64,000 bases of DNA from Moraxella osloensis (GCF_001553955.1 NZ_CP014234.1:1302001-1366000); one strand, 5' to 3'; shown: positions 45,858-56,240, numbered from the stretch's first letter. Numbers and translations are program-made. Notes: generated from the sequence alone by a model not told the origin.

Positions 45858-48041
45858 TTAGGGGCGCTGGTTGTTGGCGGTCTGTGCATCAAGCATGACA
45901 TTAGCCGCTTCAATCACAAACGCTTCATTTTCAGGCAGCTTTGGACGTTCGGCTTGTTTTAAACGGCTACGGACTTCTAACTCTGCATCTTGCGCAGCTT
46001 GGTACGCTGTCCACGTGCTATAGGGGCTTTCCCCATTGGCTTGGCGTCTGGCATTTTCTGCTGCCAACATTTTTGCCTCAATGTTTTTGCGGAAAGTACG
46101 GCGGTCATTGATGTCTAATTTGACAGGTTTCTTATCATCTTCCTCATTACGGATTCTGTTGAGTTGGCTTAGATAAGCAAACTGGGCATTGGCTGCTTGA
46201 CGCTGCTGTGACAAGGCATTGAGCGATTGCAAGGTCTCACGGGAATAGTTGCCCGCAGGTTGGTACGGCGCGGCACGAATGGTATCCCATGCCAATGCGT
46301 TTTTCATGCTACGTTCACCAAACTCCATGCCTTCATAGATATTGACTAAGGGCACATCGGGTACCACGCCTTTATTTTGGGTACTGCCGCCCGTGATACG
46401 GTAGAACTTGCGCTGGGTTAACGTCGCTGACCCTAAAGCAAGGTTATCAAGCTGAATTTGTGCTGAGCCTTTACCTGTGCTCGTGCTGCCGACAATCAGA
46501 CCGCGACCATAATCTTGAATCGCTGCGGCAAAAATCTCGCTGGCTGATGCCGAGCCTTGGTTAATGAGTACGGTCATCGGGCCTGTATACAGCTGCTTAC
46601 CTTTGTCTTCGTCTTCATACACTTGGATATTGCCGCGGTTATCACGAATCTGTACCAGCGGACCTGACTTGATGAACAGGCCAATCATTTTGGCAACTTC
46701 ATCGAGTGAGCCGCCTGGGTCATCACGCAGGTCTACCACTAAGCCATCGATATTTTGCTGGTTCAAGGCTTTTAACGCCTTTTCCGTATCAATGCTGACG
46801 CTACGATAGTCTTCTCCCGCACGGCGGGCTTTATAGTTGAGATAAAAGCTTGGGATTTCTAGCACACCGATTTTTTTGGCTTGCCCGTTTTTATCTTTGA
46901 CACTAATTACCCGATGATTGACGCCCGACTCTTCTTGCTTAATCACGTCACGTATGAGGGTGACATTACGCGCGCTACTGTCTGGGGTGTTAGGCGCTTT
47001 GACGCGCACGGTGACGGATGAACCTTTTTTACCGCGAATGAGGTTCACTACTTCCCGTGTCGAATAACCGACGGTATCGACCATGCCTTTATCTTCAGTG
47101 GATACGCCGATGATTAAGTCATTGGGTTTGATTTGACCCGAACGAGCGGCAGGCCCGCCATCAACTAAGCTGATAATACGGGTGTAGTCAGGATTCTTGC
47201 GATCAGGCTGAATCGAGACACCAATACCGACCAATTCAAGGGTCGATTGGATTTGCATCTCATTGGCTTGCACGGGGGCAAAGTAATTACTGTGCGGGTC
47301 ATAGGCTGCCATCGCTGCATTTAACAGGGTTTCAACGATTTGGTCGCTATCGATACGCTGTAGCTGCGCATATTGGCGCTTTAAACGCTGGTCTAGCACT
47401 TGGCTTGGTGAGCGCGTTTCGTTTTTGACTAAATCACTGGCGTTGTATTTATCGGCATTTTCTTGCAAAAACTTGTCTTTGTTTTTGTCTTCATCTTGAT
47501 TGATGGTCATGCCAATGAGCTGGTAGGTCAGCTGTTTGCGCCAAAAATCGCGTTGCTCGGCAACGGTTTTAAACCGTGGCAATTTTTCACGGTTCATAAT
47601 GACCGTTTCGTTACTCTGTAAGCTCACAGGGGATTTTAAAAAGCTGTCGGCAAAGCTATAATACGCTTTTGAGCGCTCAATAAAGCGCTGATAGATTTCA
47701 AAACCTGGTTTTAAATCACCGCGTTTGAGATAATCGGCAAAACTATTGCCATATTTTTGGGTAAATTCATCAATATCGGACTGCAAAAACACGCTATGAT
47801 TGGGGTCAAGCGCATCAAAATAGTCGCTTAAAATTTGCCTGCCCGTTGCCGCATCCATTCTTTTATCTAGATAATGGCTACGATCCAACAACGCTGCGAC
47901 TTGCCGTGTCACCTGCCGCTGCTCGTTATTAATCTGTCCGACGCTCGTCGATGCTGCAATTGCGGTTTGGTAACTTTGTCCCAGTATCGCCCCACCCATC
48001 AACAGGGCAAATACACTGGCGGTAAGTTGTTTGTATTGCAT
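45858..48041 (-). CDS. prc: Tail-specific carboxy-terminal protease Prc
   Basis: Prc is a periplasmic S41-family protease that processes penicillin-binding protein 3 and degrades tagged or misfolded proteins. I use the ATG at 48041, preceded by AGGA at 6 nt. The 727-residue product then begins with a signal peptide (MQYKQLTASVFALLMGGAILGQ...TAIAA). A PDZ domain follows (VSIQPDRKNPDYTRIISLVDGGPAARSGQIKPNDLIIGV). The catalytic core has Ser in NQGSASASEIFAAA (~495) and Lys in STSTGKGSAQI (~520). The N- and C-terminal DUF3340-like regions are as in Tsp. The length is slightly above E. coli Prc (682). Confidence 0.95.
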   Translation of the reverse strand: MQYKQLTASVFALLMGGAILGQSYQTAIAASTSVGQINNEQRQVTRQVAALLDRSHYLDKRMDAATGRQILSDYFDALDPNHSVFLQSDIDEFTQKYGNSFADYLKRGDLKPGFEIYQRFIERSKAYYSFADSFLKSPVSLQSNETVIMNREKLPRFKTVAEQRDFWRKQLTYQLIGMTINQDEDKNKDKFLQENADKYNASDLVKNETRSPSQVLDQRLKRQYAQLQRIDSDQIVETLLNAAMAAYDPHSNYFAPVQANEMQIQSTLELVGIGVSIQPDRKNPDYTRIISLVDGGPAARSGQIKPNDLIIGVSTEDKGMVDTVGYSTREVVNLIRGKKGSSVTVRVKAPNTPDSSARNVTLIRDVIKQEESGVNHRVISVKDKNGQAKKIGVLEIPSFYLNYKARRAGEDYRSVSIDTEKALKALNQQNIDGLVVDLRDDPGGSLDEVAKMIGLFIKSGPLVQIRDNRGNIQVYEDEDKGKQLYTGPMTVLINQGSASASEIFAAAIQDYGRGLIVGSTSTGKGSAQIQLDNLALGSATLTQRKFYRITGGSTQNKGVVPDVPLVNIYEGMEFGERSMKNALAWDTIRAAPYQPAGNYSRETLQSLNALSQQRQAANAQFAYLSQLNRIRNEEDDKKPVKLDINDRRTFRKNIEAKMLAAENARRQANGESPYSTWTAYQAAQDAELEVRSRLKQAERPKLPENEAFVIEAANVMLDAQTANNQRP

Positions 48042-48076
48042 GACTTTCCTTACTCTATTTAATGAAGCGATAAACA

Positions 48077-48115
48077 GAAAAAACTGACAGCCCATCTTAG
48101 CACTGTCAGTTTTTC
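48077..48115. terminator. Terminator between proS and prc
   Basis: AAAAACTGACAG at 48079-48090 pairs perfectly with CTGTCAGTTTTT at 48103-48114. It terminates the leftward proS transcript, so prc has its own promoter or depends on readthrough. Confidence 0.85.
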
Positions 48116-48192
48116 CATACCATACAAAACGTGTAAATATTCGACTCAAATCATCTATCAAACCTCACCGTTTGTAGCGGTAACTTATTGTA

Positions 48193-49965
48193 TTAGCCAA
48201 TCAATTGATTGTCTTTAAACAGTTGGGTTAATTCCTCGGCAGTGAGTAATTGTTTTTCACCGTCTTGGCGATTGACATATTCGTATTTCACCTCGCCTGT
48301 TTCACTGATATTTTTCTCTGAGATAACGATACGATGGGGAATGCCAACGAGCTCTAAATCGGCGAATTTTACCCCCGCACGCTCGTCTCGGTCATCAAGT
48401 AGCACATCAACACCTTGGGCTTTTAGCTCAGTGTAAAGCGCTTCGGCAAGTTGCATTGCTTTGTCCCCTTTCGCTGGGTCTAGAGCATCTTTCATTTTGC
48501 CTTTAATCATCGGTACAATCGCCACAGTGAATGGCGCAAGGCTCTCACCTGTGCTACTGGTTTTCCAAATGATACCATTGTCATCGTGGTTTTGTTCAAT
48601 GGCGGCGGCGACGATACGGGTCACGCCGATACCATAACAGCCCATCATAGTAATGACAGGTTTGCCCTGCTCGCCCATCACCGCACAGTTGAATGCTTTG
48701 GTGTATTTGTCACCCAACTGGAAAATATGACCGACTTCGATACCGCGGCGGATTTGTAAAGTACCTTCTCCATCTGGGCTTGGGTCGCCTGCTACCACGT
48801 TGCGGATATCGGCGATTTCGGTGATGGACGCATCACGCTCCCAGTTGACGCCTGTGGTATGAAAATCTGGCTTGTTAGCACCGCTAACAAAATCTGATAA
48901 CACCGCAGCAGCACGATCTACAATCACTGGCATGTTCAAATCAAACACCCCGATATACCCTTTGTGCAGACCCGCTGCTTGCATCGCCTCTTCGCTCGCC
49001 ATGGTGAGTGGGGCTTTGACTTGCGCCAATTTTTCGGCTTTGATTTCATTTAGGGTATGATCGCCCCGTAACACTAACGCGACTAAGGTGCTTTTACCTT
49101 CTGCGGTAGGTTCGCCTTCGACGATTAAAGTTTTCACCGTCTGTGACAATGGCAAGCCTAAATGCTCAGCCACTTGCTCACAGGTTGGCATATTGGGCGT
49201 ACTGACATCGGCTTTGTCCTGCGTTGGGGCAGCACGTTCACCGACCGCCACCGCTTCAGCAAGCTCAATATTGGCAGCATAATCTGAGCTATCTGAAAAT
49301 ACGATATCGTCTTCACCACTGCCAGCGAGCACTTGAAACTCATGCGACGCAAATCCACCAATCGAGCCGGTATCGGCTTGCACCGCACGAAAGTCTAACC
49401 CAAGACGGGTAAAGATATTATGATAAGCGCGGTACATATCATCATAGGTGCGCTGTAGTGAGGGTTGGTCGATATGAAATGAATAGGCATCTTTCATGAT
49501 AAATTCACGTGAACGCATCACCCCAAAGCGTGGGCGAATTTCGTCACGAAATTTGGTTTGTATTTGGTAGTAGCTCACAGGGAGCTGTTTATAGCTTTTT
49601 AGCAAGTTACGCGCGATGTCGGTTATCACTTCTTCATGCGTTGGACCTAACACAAAGTCGCGTTGGTGACGGTCTTTAAACCGCAGCAATTCAGGGCCAT
49701 AGGCTTCCCAGCGACCTGATTCTTGCCAAAGCTCGGCCGATTGCACCACAGGCATGAGCAGCTCTTGGCAGTTGATGGCATCCATCTCTTCACGGATGAT
49801 TTTTTTGACTTTTTGTAAGGTTTTTAGACCCATCGGTAGCCACGTGTAGAGACCCGACGCAGATTTACGAATCATCCCTGCACGGAGCATTAATTGGCTG
49901 GAGATGATATCAGCATCACTTGGGGTTTCTTTTAACGTTGCAAAAGTAAATTGACTGGCTCGCAT
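48193..49965 (-). CDS. proS: Prolyl-tRNA synthetase
   Basis: This 590-residue class II synthetase charges tRNA-Pro. It has the bacterial-type layout: motif 1 region ([27 protein letters not shown]), motif 2 ([25 protein letters not shown]), and the YbaK-like editing insertion at about residues 230-390 ([22 protein letters not shown]...). Motif 3 ([27 protein letters not shown]) and the anticodon-binding domain ([31 protein letters not shown]) follow. The start is the ATG at 49965. The length is slightly above the 572 of E. coli ProS. Confidence 0.97.
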   Translation of the reverse strand: MRASQFTFATLKETPSDADIISSQLMLRAGMIRKSASGLYTWLPMGLKTLQKVKKIIREEMDAINCQELLMPVVQSAELWQESGRWEAYGPELLRFKDRHQRDFVLGPTHEEVITDIARNLLKSYKQLPVSYYQIQTKFRDEIRPRFGVMRSREFIMKDAYSFHIDQPSLQRTYDDMYRAYHNIFTRLGLDFRAVQADTGSIGGFASHEFQVLAGSGEDDIVFSDSSDYAANIELAEAVAVGERAAPTQDKADVSTPNMPTCEQVAEHLGLPLSQTVKTLIVEGEPTAEGKSTLVALVLRGDHTLNEIKAEKLAQVKAPLTMASEEAMQAAGLHKGYIGVFDLNMPVIVDRAAAVLSDFVSGANKPDFHTTGVNWERDASITEIADIRNVVAGDPSPDGEGTLQIRRGIEVGHIFQLGDKYTKAFNCAVMGEQGKPVITMMGCYGIGVTRIVAAAIEQNHDDNGIIWKTSSTGESLAPFTVAIVPMIKGKMKDALDPAKGDKAMQLAEALYTELKAQGVDVLLDDRDERAGVKFADLELVGIPHRIVISEKNISETGEVKYEYVNRQDGEKQLLTAEELTQLFKDNQLIG

Positions 49966-50248
49966 GGCACACCTTGTTTGTACGGCTTGAAATAAGAAAA
50001 ACGAGAATGGATAGACTATTTGGTAAACCGATTATCTTATTTTATGCCACTGGGTGGCGCAATAGTTTTTTTAATTTTTGCCAAGTCGATGCCGTATTTT
50101 TGGACTTAGCATTTTTATAAATTAGGACAATAATTATGACAATTTGGTCATACCCATTGGCTATTTAAACTAGCTACATTGAAATTATGGCAAGTCATAA
50201 CCATACAAAATAGCATCCACTATTAAATAAACGATTAGGAATGGCTAT

Positions 50249-50953
50249 ATGACCCAACTACCCACTTCGTCTTCCACGCCATCACCTGAGGCAAAACCGA
50301 CTACAAACTTGCCAAAACCGCCCGCACCGGGCAATAAAAAACCGGTTTCTTTTTGGGTGAGTTTATTTTTGCTGGCGGTGATTGCGGTGGCGGGTTGGCT
50401 ATTTTTGCAGTGGCAACAAGCAAATACGCCTAAAAAAGTTGAGGTTTTAACCCGCGAAGGGGTGGTCACTAAGATTCAAAGCCTCAATCGACTACAAACC
50501 GTGGCGTATAATGTCGATACCGTTATCACTAGCCAAAAAGAGGGCAATTGGTACGCCCTGTGGCAAGATGAGCAAAAGGGGTTGTTTGTTGCTCATGGGC
50601 GGGTGACCGCGGGCATTGACTTAAATCAACTAAAACCCACTGATGTACAAGTGACCCCAGATGGTAGCCATGTCAGTATTACCTTGCCCGCTGCGCAGAT
50701 TTTGGATAGTTATTTAGATAACATTGAAGTGTATGATATTCAAACAGGGGTATTTGGCATGGTACAAGCCGACCCGCAAATATTTAACCAAGCGCAAGAG
50801 GCTGGCAAAAACCAAGTGCTGACATCGGCTTGCCGCTCTGGTATTTTACAAACTGCCAATGATAATGCCCAAAAGCAAGTGCAATCGTTATTTGCGCTGG
50901 CAAATGTACCAGTCACTGTGAAAGTCACCGCGCCTGCTAAAAATTGTGGTTAA
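50249..50953 (+). CDS. DUF4230-family membrane-anchored protein
   Basis: This 234-residue protein has a Pro-rich cytoplasmic N-terminus (~30 residues), one membrane helix (FWVSLFLLAVIAVAGWLFLQW) and a ~180-residue exterior domain. The stretch ITSQKEGNWYALWQDEQKGLFVAHGRVTAGIDLNQLKPTDVQV matches the DUF4230 pattern. That family is often found with envelope genes; no activity is known. AGGA is ~9 nt before the ATG. It is divergent from proS and ends well before the next gene. Confidence 0.75.
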   Translation: MTQLPTSSSTPSPEAKPTTNLPKPPAPGNKKPVSFWVSLFLLAVIAVAGWLFLQWQQANTPKKVEVLTREGVVTKIQSLNRLQTVAYNVDTVITSQKEGNWYALWQDEQKGLFVAHGRVTAGIDLNQLKPTDVQVTPDGSHVSITLPAAQILDSYLDNIEVYDIQTGVFGMVQADPQIFNQAQEAGKNQVLTSACRSGILQTANDNAQKQVQSLFALANVPVTVKVTAPAKNCG

Positions 50954-51273
50954 ACCGATTTTTTGCCTATCAATAACACCAATCCAAGGATAAAAGCGTT
51001 TTTTTAGTTTTGTATTGTTTTTGGGGCTGTCAGAATTGGTATGAAAGGCATAAATAATAGATATGTAACCTACCTTAATCATAAGAATGTTGCTAAAATC
51101 TCAACTTTAAAACCTGCTAGTTTTAGACGACATTTATTTGCTACTCTCATCAAAAATTGCAATAAATTAACGTATCCATTTCACCAAGGGTTAGGTTAAT
51201 TTATTGCAAGGATGCTTGATGGCGTTTTAGTTGTGTAAAAGGTCAATTCGCTAGCTGTTGGAGAGTTTACTCA
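50954..51273. other. Intergenic region with a perfect 14-bp inverted repeat
   Basis: No gene is seen in these 320 bp. TTGCAATAAATTAA at 51157-51170 and TTAATTTATTGCAA at 51196-51209 are perfect inverted repeats with a 25-bp spacer, 65 bp upstream of the receiver-like gene. The symmetry suits a protein-binding operator pair or a transcript hairpin; no T-run follows. Confidence 0.6.
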
Positions 51274-51864
51274 ATGAATGTCACGTCTGCCTCAGATCGT
51301 CTAAAAAAAGTGATGCGGATTGCTTTGGTTGGCATCAAGCCTGGCGACCAAGTGATGCTAAAAGGGTATCTACGCATCTTGCTGAGACTCGAAGCAGACC
51401 TTGAATGGGTATCAGCGAACAATCAGCAAATTGATTTATTTATGGTCAATCATGATTTTCGTCATGCTGAAAGCGTTCAAAAGTTAATTAATAGCAAACC
51501 CAATACAGCCACTATTTATACCGCGCGTAGTGAGACGGAAAACGGCTATTTATCGCAAGATTTATTGGTATTGCCGCTCAAAGATTTAGAGCCGCTGAGT
51601 GAGTGGTTGTTTTCACAGTTGCCGTTTTTGTCTGGTGTCCCTGTCCGCAATAAGGCATCGACTGCCGCTAAACTCACCGCTGATGTCGCTCACGCTTATC
51701 AATCAGCGACAGACACTACAGCCAACCAACGCGTAGCTTCAAATCCGCCTGCTCAAGTTGCCAATCCATTATCTGGTGTTGCGCAGTCTGCGCAAGTTTT
51801 AGCTGTTACCATCAGTGATACCCGAATGCCCCTAACCCTCTTGCCAAATCTAGTCAGTCGGTGA
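51274..51864 (+). CDS. Receiver-like protein, C-terminus fused to GTPase remnant
   Basis: The 196-residue product has no confident family match. Residues ~14-118 show alternating strands and helices like a response-regulator receiver (RIALVGI, YLRILLRLE, LEWVS, IDLFMVN, TATIYTA, LLVLPLKD). The Asp expected at the end of the third strand is not obvious, while the Lys near the fifth strand is present, so I infer a pseudo-receiver. The Ser/Ala/Thr-rich part (~120-180) looks like a linker. The last ~20 residues (TISDTRMPLTLLPNL) resemble the start of the switch region of MglA-like GTPases. The frame continues into the GTPase pseudogene, so the natural protein probably ended earlier and was joined to it by deletion. 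Confidence 0.6.
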   Translation: MNVTSASDRLKKVMRIALVGIKPGDQVMLKGYLRILLRLEADLEWVSANNQQIDLFMVNHDFRHAESVQKLINSKPNTATIYTARSETENGYLSQDLLVLPLKDLEPLSEWLFSQLPFLSGVPVRNKASTAAKLTADVAHAYQSATDTTANQRVASNPPAQVANPLSGVAQSAQVLAVTISDTRMPLTLLPNLVSR

Positions 51865-52119
51865 ATTGGCGCTAGAGGGCGGCATTAACGCATTGGTCTA
51901 TATGGCACACCTGGGCAGGAACGCTTTAGCTTTATTTGGCCGATGTTATCGCAAAGCGATGGGCATTTTTAAAACCGTTACGCTAGTAAATATTTGGATA
52001 CAAATATGAATAATTAGTTGTTTCAAATGGACAGCCGTATTAAGCCCAGTGAGCCATTTACTGTGCTATCTAATGAAGAATTGCACGAATTAATCCATAC
52101 CATAAGTGGCTATGAATAA
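51808..52119 (+). pseudogene. Decayed MglA-like small GTPase gene
   Basis: The same reading frame as the preceding gene, read past its stop at 51862-51864, encodes RIGLYGTPGQERFSFIWPML from 51889. The GTPGQERF core is the G3/switch II signature of bacterial small GTPases. Immediately before it, another frame (51860-51889) encodes GELALEGGIN, which fits the family's preceding strand; a single-base loss near 51890 would explain the shift. After G3 the frame has a TAA at 51970 and a TAG at 52015, yet remains protein-like (NRYASKYLDTNMNN, then LFQMDSRIKPSEPFTVLSNEELHELIHTISGYE) until a stop at 52117. The P-loop (G1) and the NKxD (G4) region are missing, so segments were also deleted. This is inference from motif reading, not alignment. 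Confidence 0.75.
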
Positions 52120-52610
52120 AGCAGCTAATCGTTTGACAGAGCACGATAAAGCATCTCATTAATGTAGCGTTAGTTTACACGGTAACCGTTCACCATTAAC
52201 TATTAGCCATGGAAAAGCGCTCAACAGCATTCAGGGCTTTTTTCATGTCCCTCATGTCAACCATATCAAACAATCCATTCTTAACATTTTCTACAGTTCA
52301 TCCGACTTTTTATACAACTTAAGTTTAATAACTTAAAAATATGCCCGTCAAAAATTGCTATAGATTGCCTCATTACCTTCCATCGATATAATTCATCATT
52401 TTGTCATATAACCTCACTAAACTACCGCCACCGACGATGGTGCAATCGATTTTCTAAGCAGGATGACGCAATTTGGGAAATTTAGATCAACCATCGTTTT
52501 TATTTTGCGTTAACGGCGGCTTTAAGAGGTTATAAGCTTTTTTACTTGGGCGCTAAGCGATGCAATAGGTCATTTAATTAGCCAATCAATTTGCCAACAG
52601 ATAAGTGACA
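52120..52610. other. Intergenic region before the Cache histidine kinase gene
   Basis: No gene is seen in these 491 bp. It holds a terminator (52213-52243) that would end the receiver/GTPase transcript, so the kinase likely has its own promoter in 52250-52600. I could not assign promoter hexamers. Confidence 0.45.
52213..52243 (+). terminator. Probable terminator after the GTPase pseudogene
   Basis: GAAAAGCGCT and AGGGCTTTTTTC form a stem with a 13-nt loop and end in six T residues. Confidence 0.65.
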
Positions 52611-55019
52611 ATGATGAATTTTTCCAACCTTACCACACGCTTGTTATGCGTATTATTGCTGGTTTTTTTGGTGTTTTTGGCGATGGTGTATTGGATAATT
52701 GACCAGCAAGCCAAGCCTGAAGTCGCCAAACTGACTTCTCAGACTATCATTGAAACTGGCAATGAGGCAGTGAATGGTATTTTGTCGCGTGTGAGTCAAA
52801 TTGATGGCATGGCAGTGACAGCCAGTCGTATGACTGGCAGTTTGCCCAAGAATGCCGATATTATCAACACCAGTGTTGGCAATTTAATGGCAAATATGGA
52901 TAAAGGCATTGTCGGCGGCGGTGTGTGGTACGACCCTTTGATGTACAAACCTAACGTCGATGAAGCCGCGTTTGTTTGGCAACGCGATATGAAGGGTGTC
53001 ATGCAGTCTGCCAGCCAATATCAAACCATCAATCCTGGCTATCAAGCACCAAGCAAACTTACCGCAAATCGGGTAGCCGACCAAAAAACCCAACCACAGC
53101 TTGCCATGCCCTATTACCGTGATTGGTGGTATGTGCCCGCCGTATATGCCAATCATGACCACTGTGTGTGGAGCCGTGCTTATATTCACCCGACCACCAA
53201 ACAGCCCGTCATGACCTGTGCCAAGGCGATTTTTAATGCCCAAAACAATGGCTTTGAAGGGGTGGTGAGTTTTGATGTGCTGCTCGGGCGTATGCAGTCG
53301 ATGGTCAAAGAATGGCAGCGCAAAACAGGCGGTTATGTGTTTTTGGTCGATATGAACAACAACTTTTTGACCTTCCCCAATGAAGCCCAAGTCAAACAAG
53401 TGACTGCTACTAACCCGCAAGGCGAGATGATTGATGTTAATAGTTTTGCCAAGAAAAACCCTGATTTTGCCCCCATTGCCAAAAGCTTAGACAACATCAA
53501 TGACAACATCATCAAACAAGCGCAAAAAATAGACGGTGGTAAATTTGATTTTACGGCCAATACGCTAGTAAGTAGTACCAATCTACAAAAAATCTCCGCC
53601 TCAGAAGCACGCATCATTTCAGCCATGCTAATGACCCAAAGCGGGCAAAATGAAAATCTCAACGCCACCCATTTTGTCGAACAAGTAAGCTTAGACAACG
53701 ATTTATTGCTCAAAACCCCTTCAACCGCGTTTATTTTTGCCATGCCGATGACCAATTGGAAAATGGTCATCGTCAAACCCAATCAAGAACTGATGTTATT
53801 TGCCAATCAACTAGGTAAACAGCTGCAATGGTATATGCTATTGGGTTTCTTACCGGTACTGCTATTAAGTGGTTATATTTTCCACCGTATTTTGGCGGTA
53901 CCGCTGCACCAAGTCGCTCGTAACGTCCGTGAAATCGGTCAGTTGATTGCACAAAAAAAATATCTGTCACTCAGTGATCACAAATTGCCACCGGCAAACA
54001 TTCAAGAAATTGGCGTGATTACTGACTCGATGAACCAGCTGGTTGATCGGGTGGTCGAGAACGAAGGCGCATTAGCAAAAGTCAATGAACGCTTGGAGCA
54101 GCAAGTGGCAGAGCGTACCGAAAACTTACACCAAGCATTAAAAGATTTAAAAGCCTCTCAAGTGCAGTTGGTACAATCAGAGAAAATGGCAACCATCGGT
54201 CAAATGGTCGCAGGTGTTGCCCATGAAGTGAACACGCCATTGGGCTATGTGGGTAGTAACTTAGAGTTGATTGATGAAAATATCGTACGCTATGACGAAT
54301 TGATTGACCATACCCAGCAGCTCAAACATCTGATGCAAGCGTCGCCGACTGATACAGCAACCATCAACCAAACCATTGAACAAACCATTGCTTGCAGTGA
54401 TGAATTGGTCGCTGATGCGGTGAGTGATGATTTGCATGGATTGGTGGATGACGCCAAATTTGGGGTTAGCCAAATCTCAGAATTGGTCGTCAATTTACGT
54501 GATTTTTCTCGTATCGACCAAGCCAAAATCAAAGCCGTCGATATCAACGACTGTATCAAAAACTCCCTAGTCATTGCCCGTAACAATATCAAGCATTTAG
54601 AGGTGATAACTGAATTAAATGCTATCGAACCGGTTAGTTGTAACCCATCCCAGATTAACCAAGTGCTGCTAAACTTATTTAATAACGCGGCACAAGCGAT
54701 GGGGCAAAATCAGCACCCTACATTACACATTACTAGCACAGAAGATGCCGCCAATGTGTATATCAGCGTGGCAGACAACGGTACGGGGATGAGCGCTGAG
54801 ACCCAAGCCAAGATTTTTGAACCGTTCTTTACCACCAAAGCGGCAGGCGAAGGTACGGGACTGGGTCTTGCCATTTCGACCCAAATCATGGAGCAGCATA
54901 ACGGCGATATTCATGTGCAATCACAACTTGGCGAAGGCACGACATTTACCATCAGATTGCCTAAAACAGCGATTAGCAGCGAGCAATCACCCAAGCTTTT
55001 AATCGCAGAAGAAAGTTAA
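52611..55019 (+). CDS. Membrane sensor histidine kinase with Cache domain
   Basis: Two ATGs (52611, 52614) follow a GTG at 52605; with the first, the protein has 802 residues. A membrane helix ([20 protein letters not shown]) leads into a periplasmic Cache-type sensor domain (residues ~35-395, with [13 protein letters not shown] and [38 protein letters not shown]). A second helix follows ([17 protein letters not shown]), then HAMP-like and coiled-coil segments. The kinase core has His in [22 protein letters not shown] near 538, plus the N box, DNGTGMS and [20 protein letters not shown] places it with NtrB-like kinases. The next gene encodes its likely partner. Confidence 0.92.
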   Translation: MMNFSNLTTRLLCVLLLVFLVFLAMVYWIIDQQAKPEVAKLTSQTIIETGNEAVNGILSRVSQIDGMAVTASRMTGSLPKNADIINTSVGNLMANMDKGIVGGGVWYDPLMYKPNVDEAAFVWQRDMKGVMQSASQYQTINPGYQAPSKLTANRVADQKTQPQLAMPYYRDWWYVPAVYANHDHCVWSRAYIHPTTKQPVMTCAKAIFNAQNNGFEGVVSFDVLLGRMQSMVKEWQRKTGGYVFLVDMNNNFLTFPNEAQVKQVTATNPQGEMIDVNSFAKKNPDFAPIAKSLDNINDNIIKQAQKIDGGKFDFTANTLVSSTNLQKISASEARIISAMLMTQSGQNENLNATHFVEQVSLDNDLLLKTPSTAFIFAMPMTNWKMVIVKPNQELMLFANQLGKQLQWYMLLGFLPVLLLSGYIFHRILAVPLHQVARNVREIGQLIAQKKYLSLSDHKLPPANIQEIGVITDSMNQLVDRVVENEGALAKVNERLEQQVAERTENLHQALKDLKASQVQLVQSEKMATIGQMVAGVAHEVNTPLGYVGSNLELIDENIVRYDELIDHTQQLKHLMQASPTDTATINQTIEQTIACSDELVADAVSDDLHGLVDDAKFGVSQISELVVNLRDFSRIDQAKIKAVDINDCIKNSLVIARNNIKHLEVITELNAIEPVSCNPSQINQVLLNLFNNAAQAMGQNQHPTLHITSTEDAANVYISVADNGTGMSAETQAKIFEPFFTTKAAGEGTGLGLAISTQIMEQHNGDIHVQSQLGEGTTFTIRLPKTAISSEQSPKLLIAEES

Positions 55020-55090
55020 TGCTAATGTTAGATAACCGATAACCGATGGCGGCTGACAGGCAATCTGCTCAGCCATACACGAGCCACACT

Positions 55091-55138
55091 TGATTGTGGT
55101 CGACCTTAATTGTAGTCAACCTTGATTTTAGTCAACAT
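55091..55138. repeat. Three imperfect 16-bp tandem repeats before the regulator gene
   Basis: Units at 55091-55106, 55107-55122 and 55123-55138 follow TGATTGTGGTCGACCT with substitutions. They sit between the kinase stop and the start of the double-receiver gene. Confidence 0.75.
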
Positions 55139-55149
55139 GCATAAGTGAC

Positions 55150-56085
55150 ATGACCATGATAACGACCGTAACTAAACCTAAGATTGCCTTTATCGATGAT
55201 GAAGACCGCATTCTACGCAGCCTAAAAATGCATTTTCGCACCACCCATGATGTGTTTACCACTACCGAGCCCGATGAGCTACTAAGCTATGTGCAAAATA
55301 ACGAGGTCCAAGTGGTGATTAGCGACCAACGCATGCCAAAAAAACTGGGTGTCGAAGTACTAAAAGATGTCAAAAACGTATCACCCCATACTATCCGCAT
55401 CTTATTGACCGGCTATGCAGACTTAACTGCGGTAATTGATTCCATCAACGAAGGGGAGATTTTTCGTTATATCACCAAACCTTGGCAGACGGATGAACTT
55501 AAAAGTATCGTTAATCAAGCCACCCAAATCGCGCTGCAAACCAAAGATGTATTCAAAGAAAATCTGCATGTCGCTCAGCCAACCATCGCCAAACGCAAAG
55601 TGTTGGTTATCGATGACAGTGAAATGGTATATTTACAGATGCAGCAAAAATTCACCCAGTTTGAAACGCACTGGGCAAATTCATTAGAAAAAGCGATTGA
55701 GTTACTTGAAAATGACCGTTTTGGCGTGGCAATCACCGATGTGTCCTTGGGTGGCGAGAATATTTCACCCGTAATCTATGCATTAAAACAAAGCTTTCCA
55801 GATTTAGCGGTATTGGTACTCACCTCACTCAACGATAGCCACACCTTAATCGACTTGATCAATAAAGGGCAAGTCTATCGCTACCTACCGCGCCCCAGTA
55901 ATTTGTTGTTACTCGAAATCAGTATTCAGCGCGCTTATGATTATCACCAAACCTTAGTCAATCAACCAAAATTACAAGCACGACATGTCGTTGATGCAGT
56001 CACTGAAGTTGAAACCCGTAGTTTTGGTAATAAAGTCAAAAAATTCTTATCACGCTTTGGTATTGGTAAATCGCGCTTTGCCTAG
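55150..56085 (+). CDS. Double-receiver response regulator without output domain
   Basis: This 311-residue protein contains two receiver domains. The first (residues ~10-130) has acidic residues FIDDEDR, the phospho-acceptor Asp in VVISDQRMPKK near 59, LLTGYAD and ITKPWQ. The second (~150-270) has VIDDSEM, Asp in AITDVSLGG near 197, VLTSLND and a degenerate YLPRPSN region where the usual Lys-Pro is Arg-Pro. The C-terminus is a short basic tail (NKVKKFLSRFGIGKSRF) with no DNA-binding, HD-GYP or GGDEF domain. It is 130 bp after the kinase gene and likely its partner. The first receiver resembles those of RpfG-type regulators. Confidence 0.9.
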   Translation: MTMITTVTKPKIAFIDDEDRILRSLKMHFRTTHDVFTTTEPDELLSYVQNNEVQVVISDQRMPKKLGVEVLKDVKNVSPHTIRILLTGYADLTAVIDSINEGEIFRYITKPWQTDELKSIVNQATQIALQTKDVFKENLHVAQPTIAKRKVLVIDDSEMVYLQMQQKFTQFETHWANSLEKAIELLENDRFGVAITDVSLGGENISPVIYALKQSFPDLAVLVLTSLNDSHTLIDLINKGQVYRYLPRPSNLLLLEISIQRAYDYHQTLVNQPKLQARHVVDAVTEVETRSFGNKVKKFLSRFGIGKSRFA

Positions 56086-56112
56086 CTTAAAATGCTTTGC
56101 CTAGCTTAAAAT
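56075..56112. repeat. Exact 19-bp tandem duplication across the regulator stop codon
   Basis: GCTTTGCCTAGCTTAAAAT at 56075-56093 is repeated exactly at 56094-56112. The first copy contains the stop codon (56083-56085), so the duplication left the protein end unchanged. Confidence 0.9.
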
Positions 56113-56180
56113 CTAGTGCGTAAGATAACAGGTTCAAAGCGTCGCTTTTGAGCCGTCTGGGTCAATAAATGCTAGCCATA

Positions 56181-56217
56181 AAAAAACCGCCCAGAGTCAC
56201 GACTTAGGCGGTTTTTT
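56181..56217. terminator. Bidirectional terminator between the regulator gene and glyA
   Basis: AAAAAACCGCC pairs perfectly with GGCGGTTTTTT. It lies between two convergent genes and can serve both. Confidence 0.9.
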
Positions 56218-56240
56218 GAGCGGTTTTTAATAGCCGATGA

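Noticed and set aside
53333-53782. A 149-codon reverse-strand frame inside the Cache kinase gene
   Set aside because: It is antisense to a strongly supported coding sequence and matches no family pattern.
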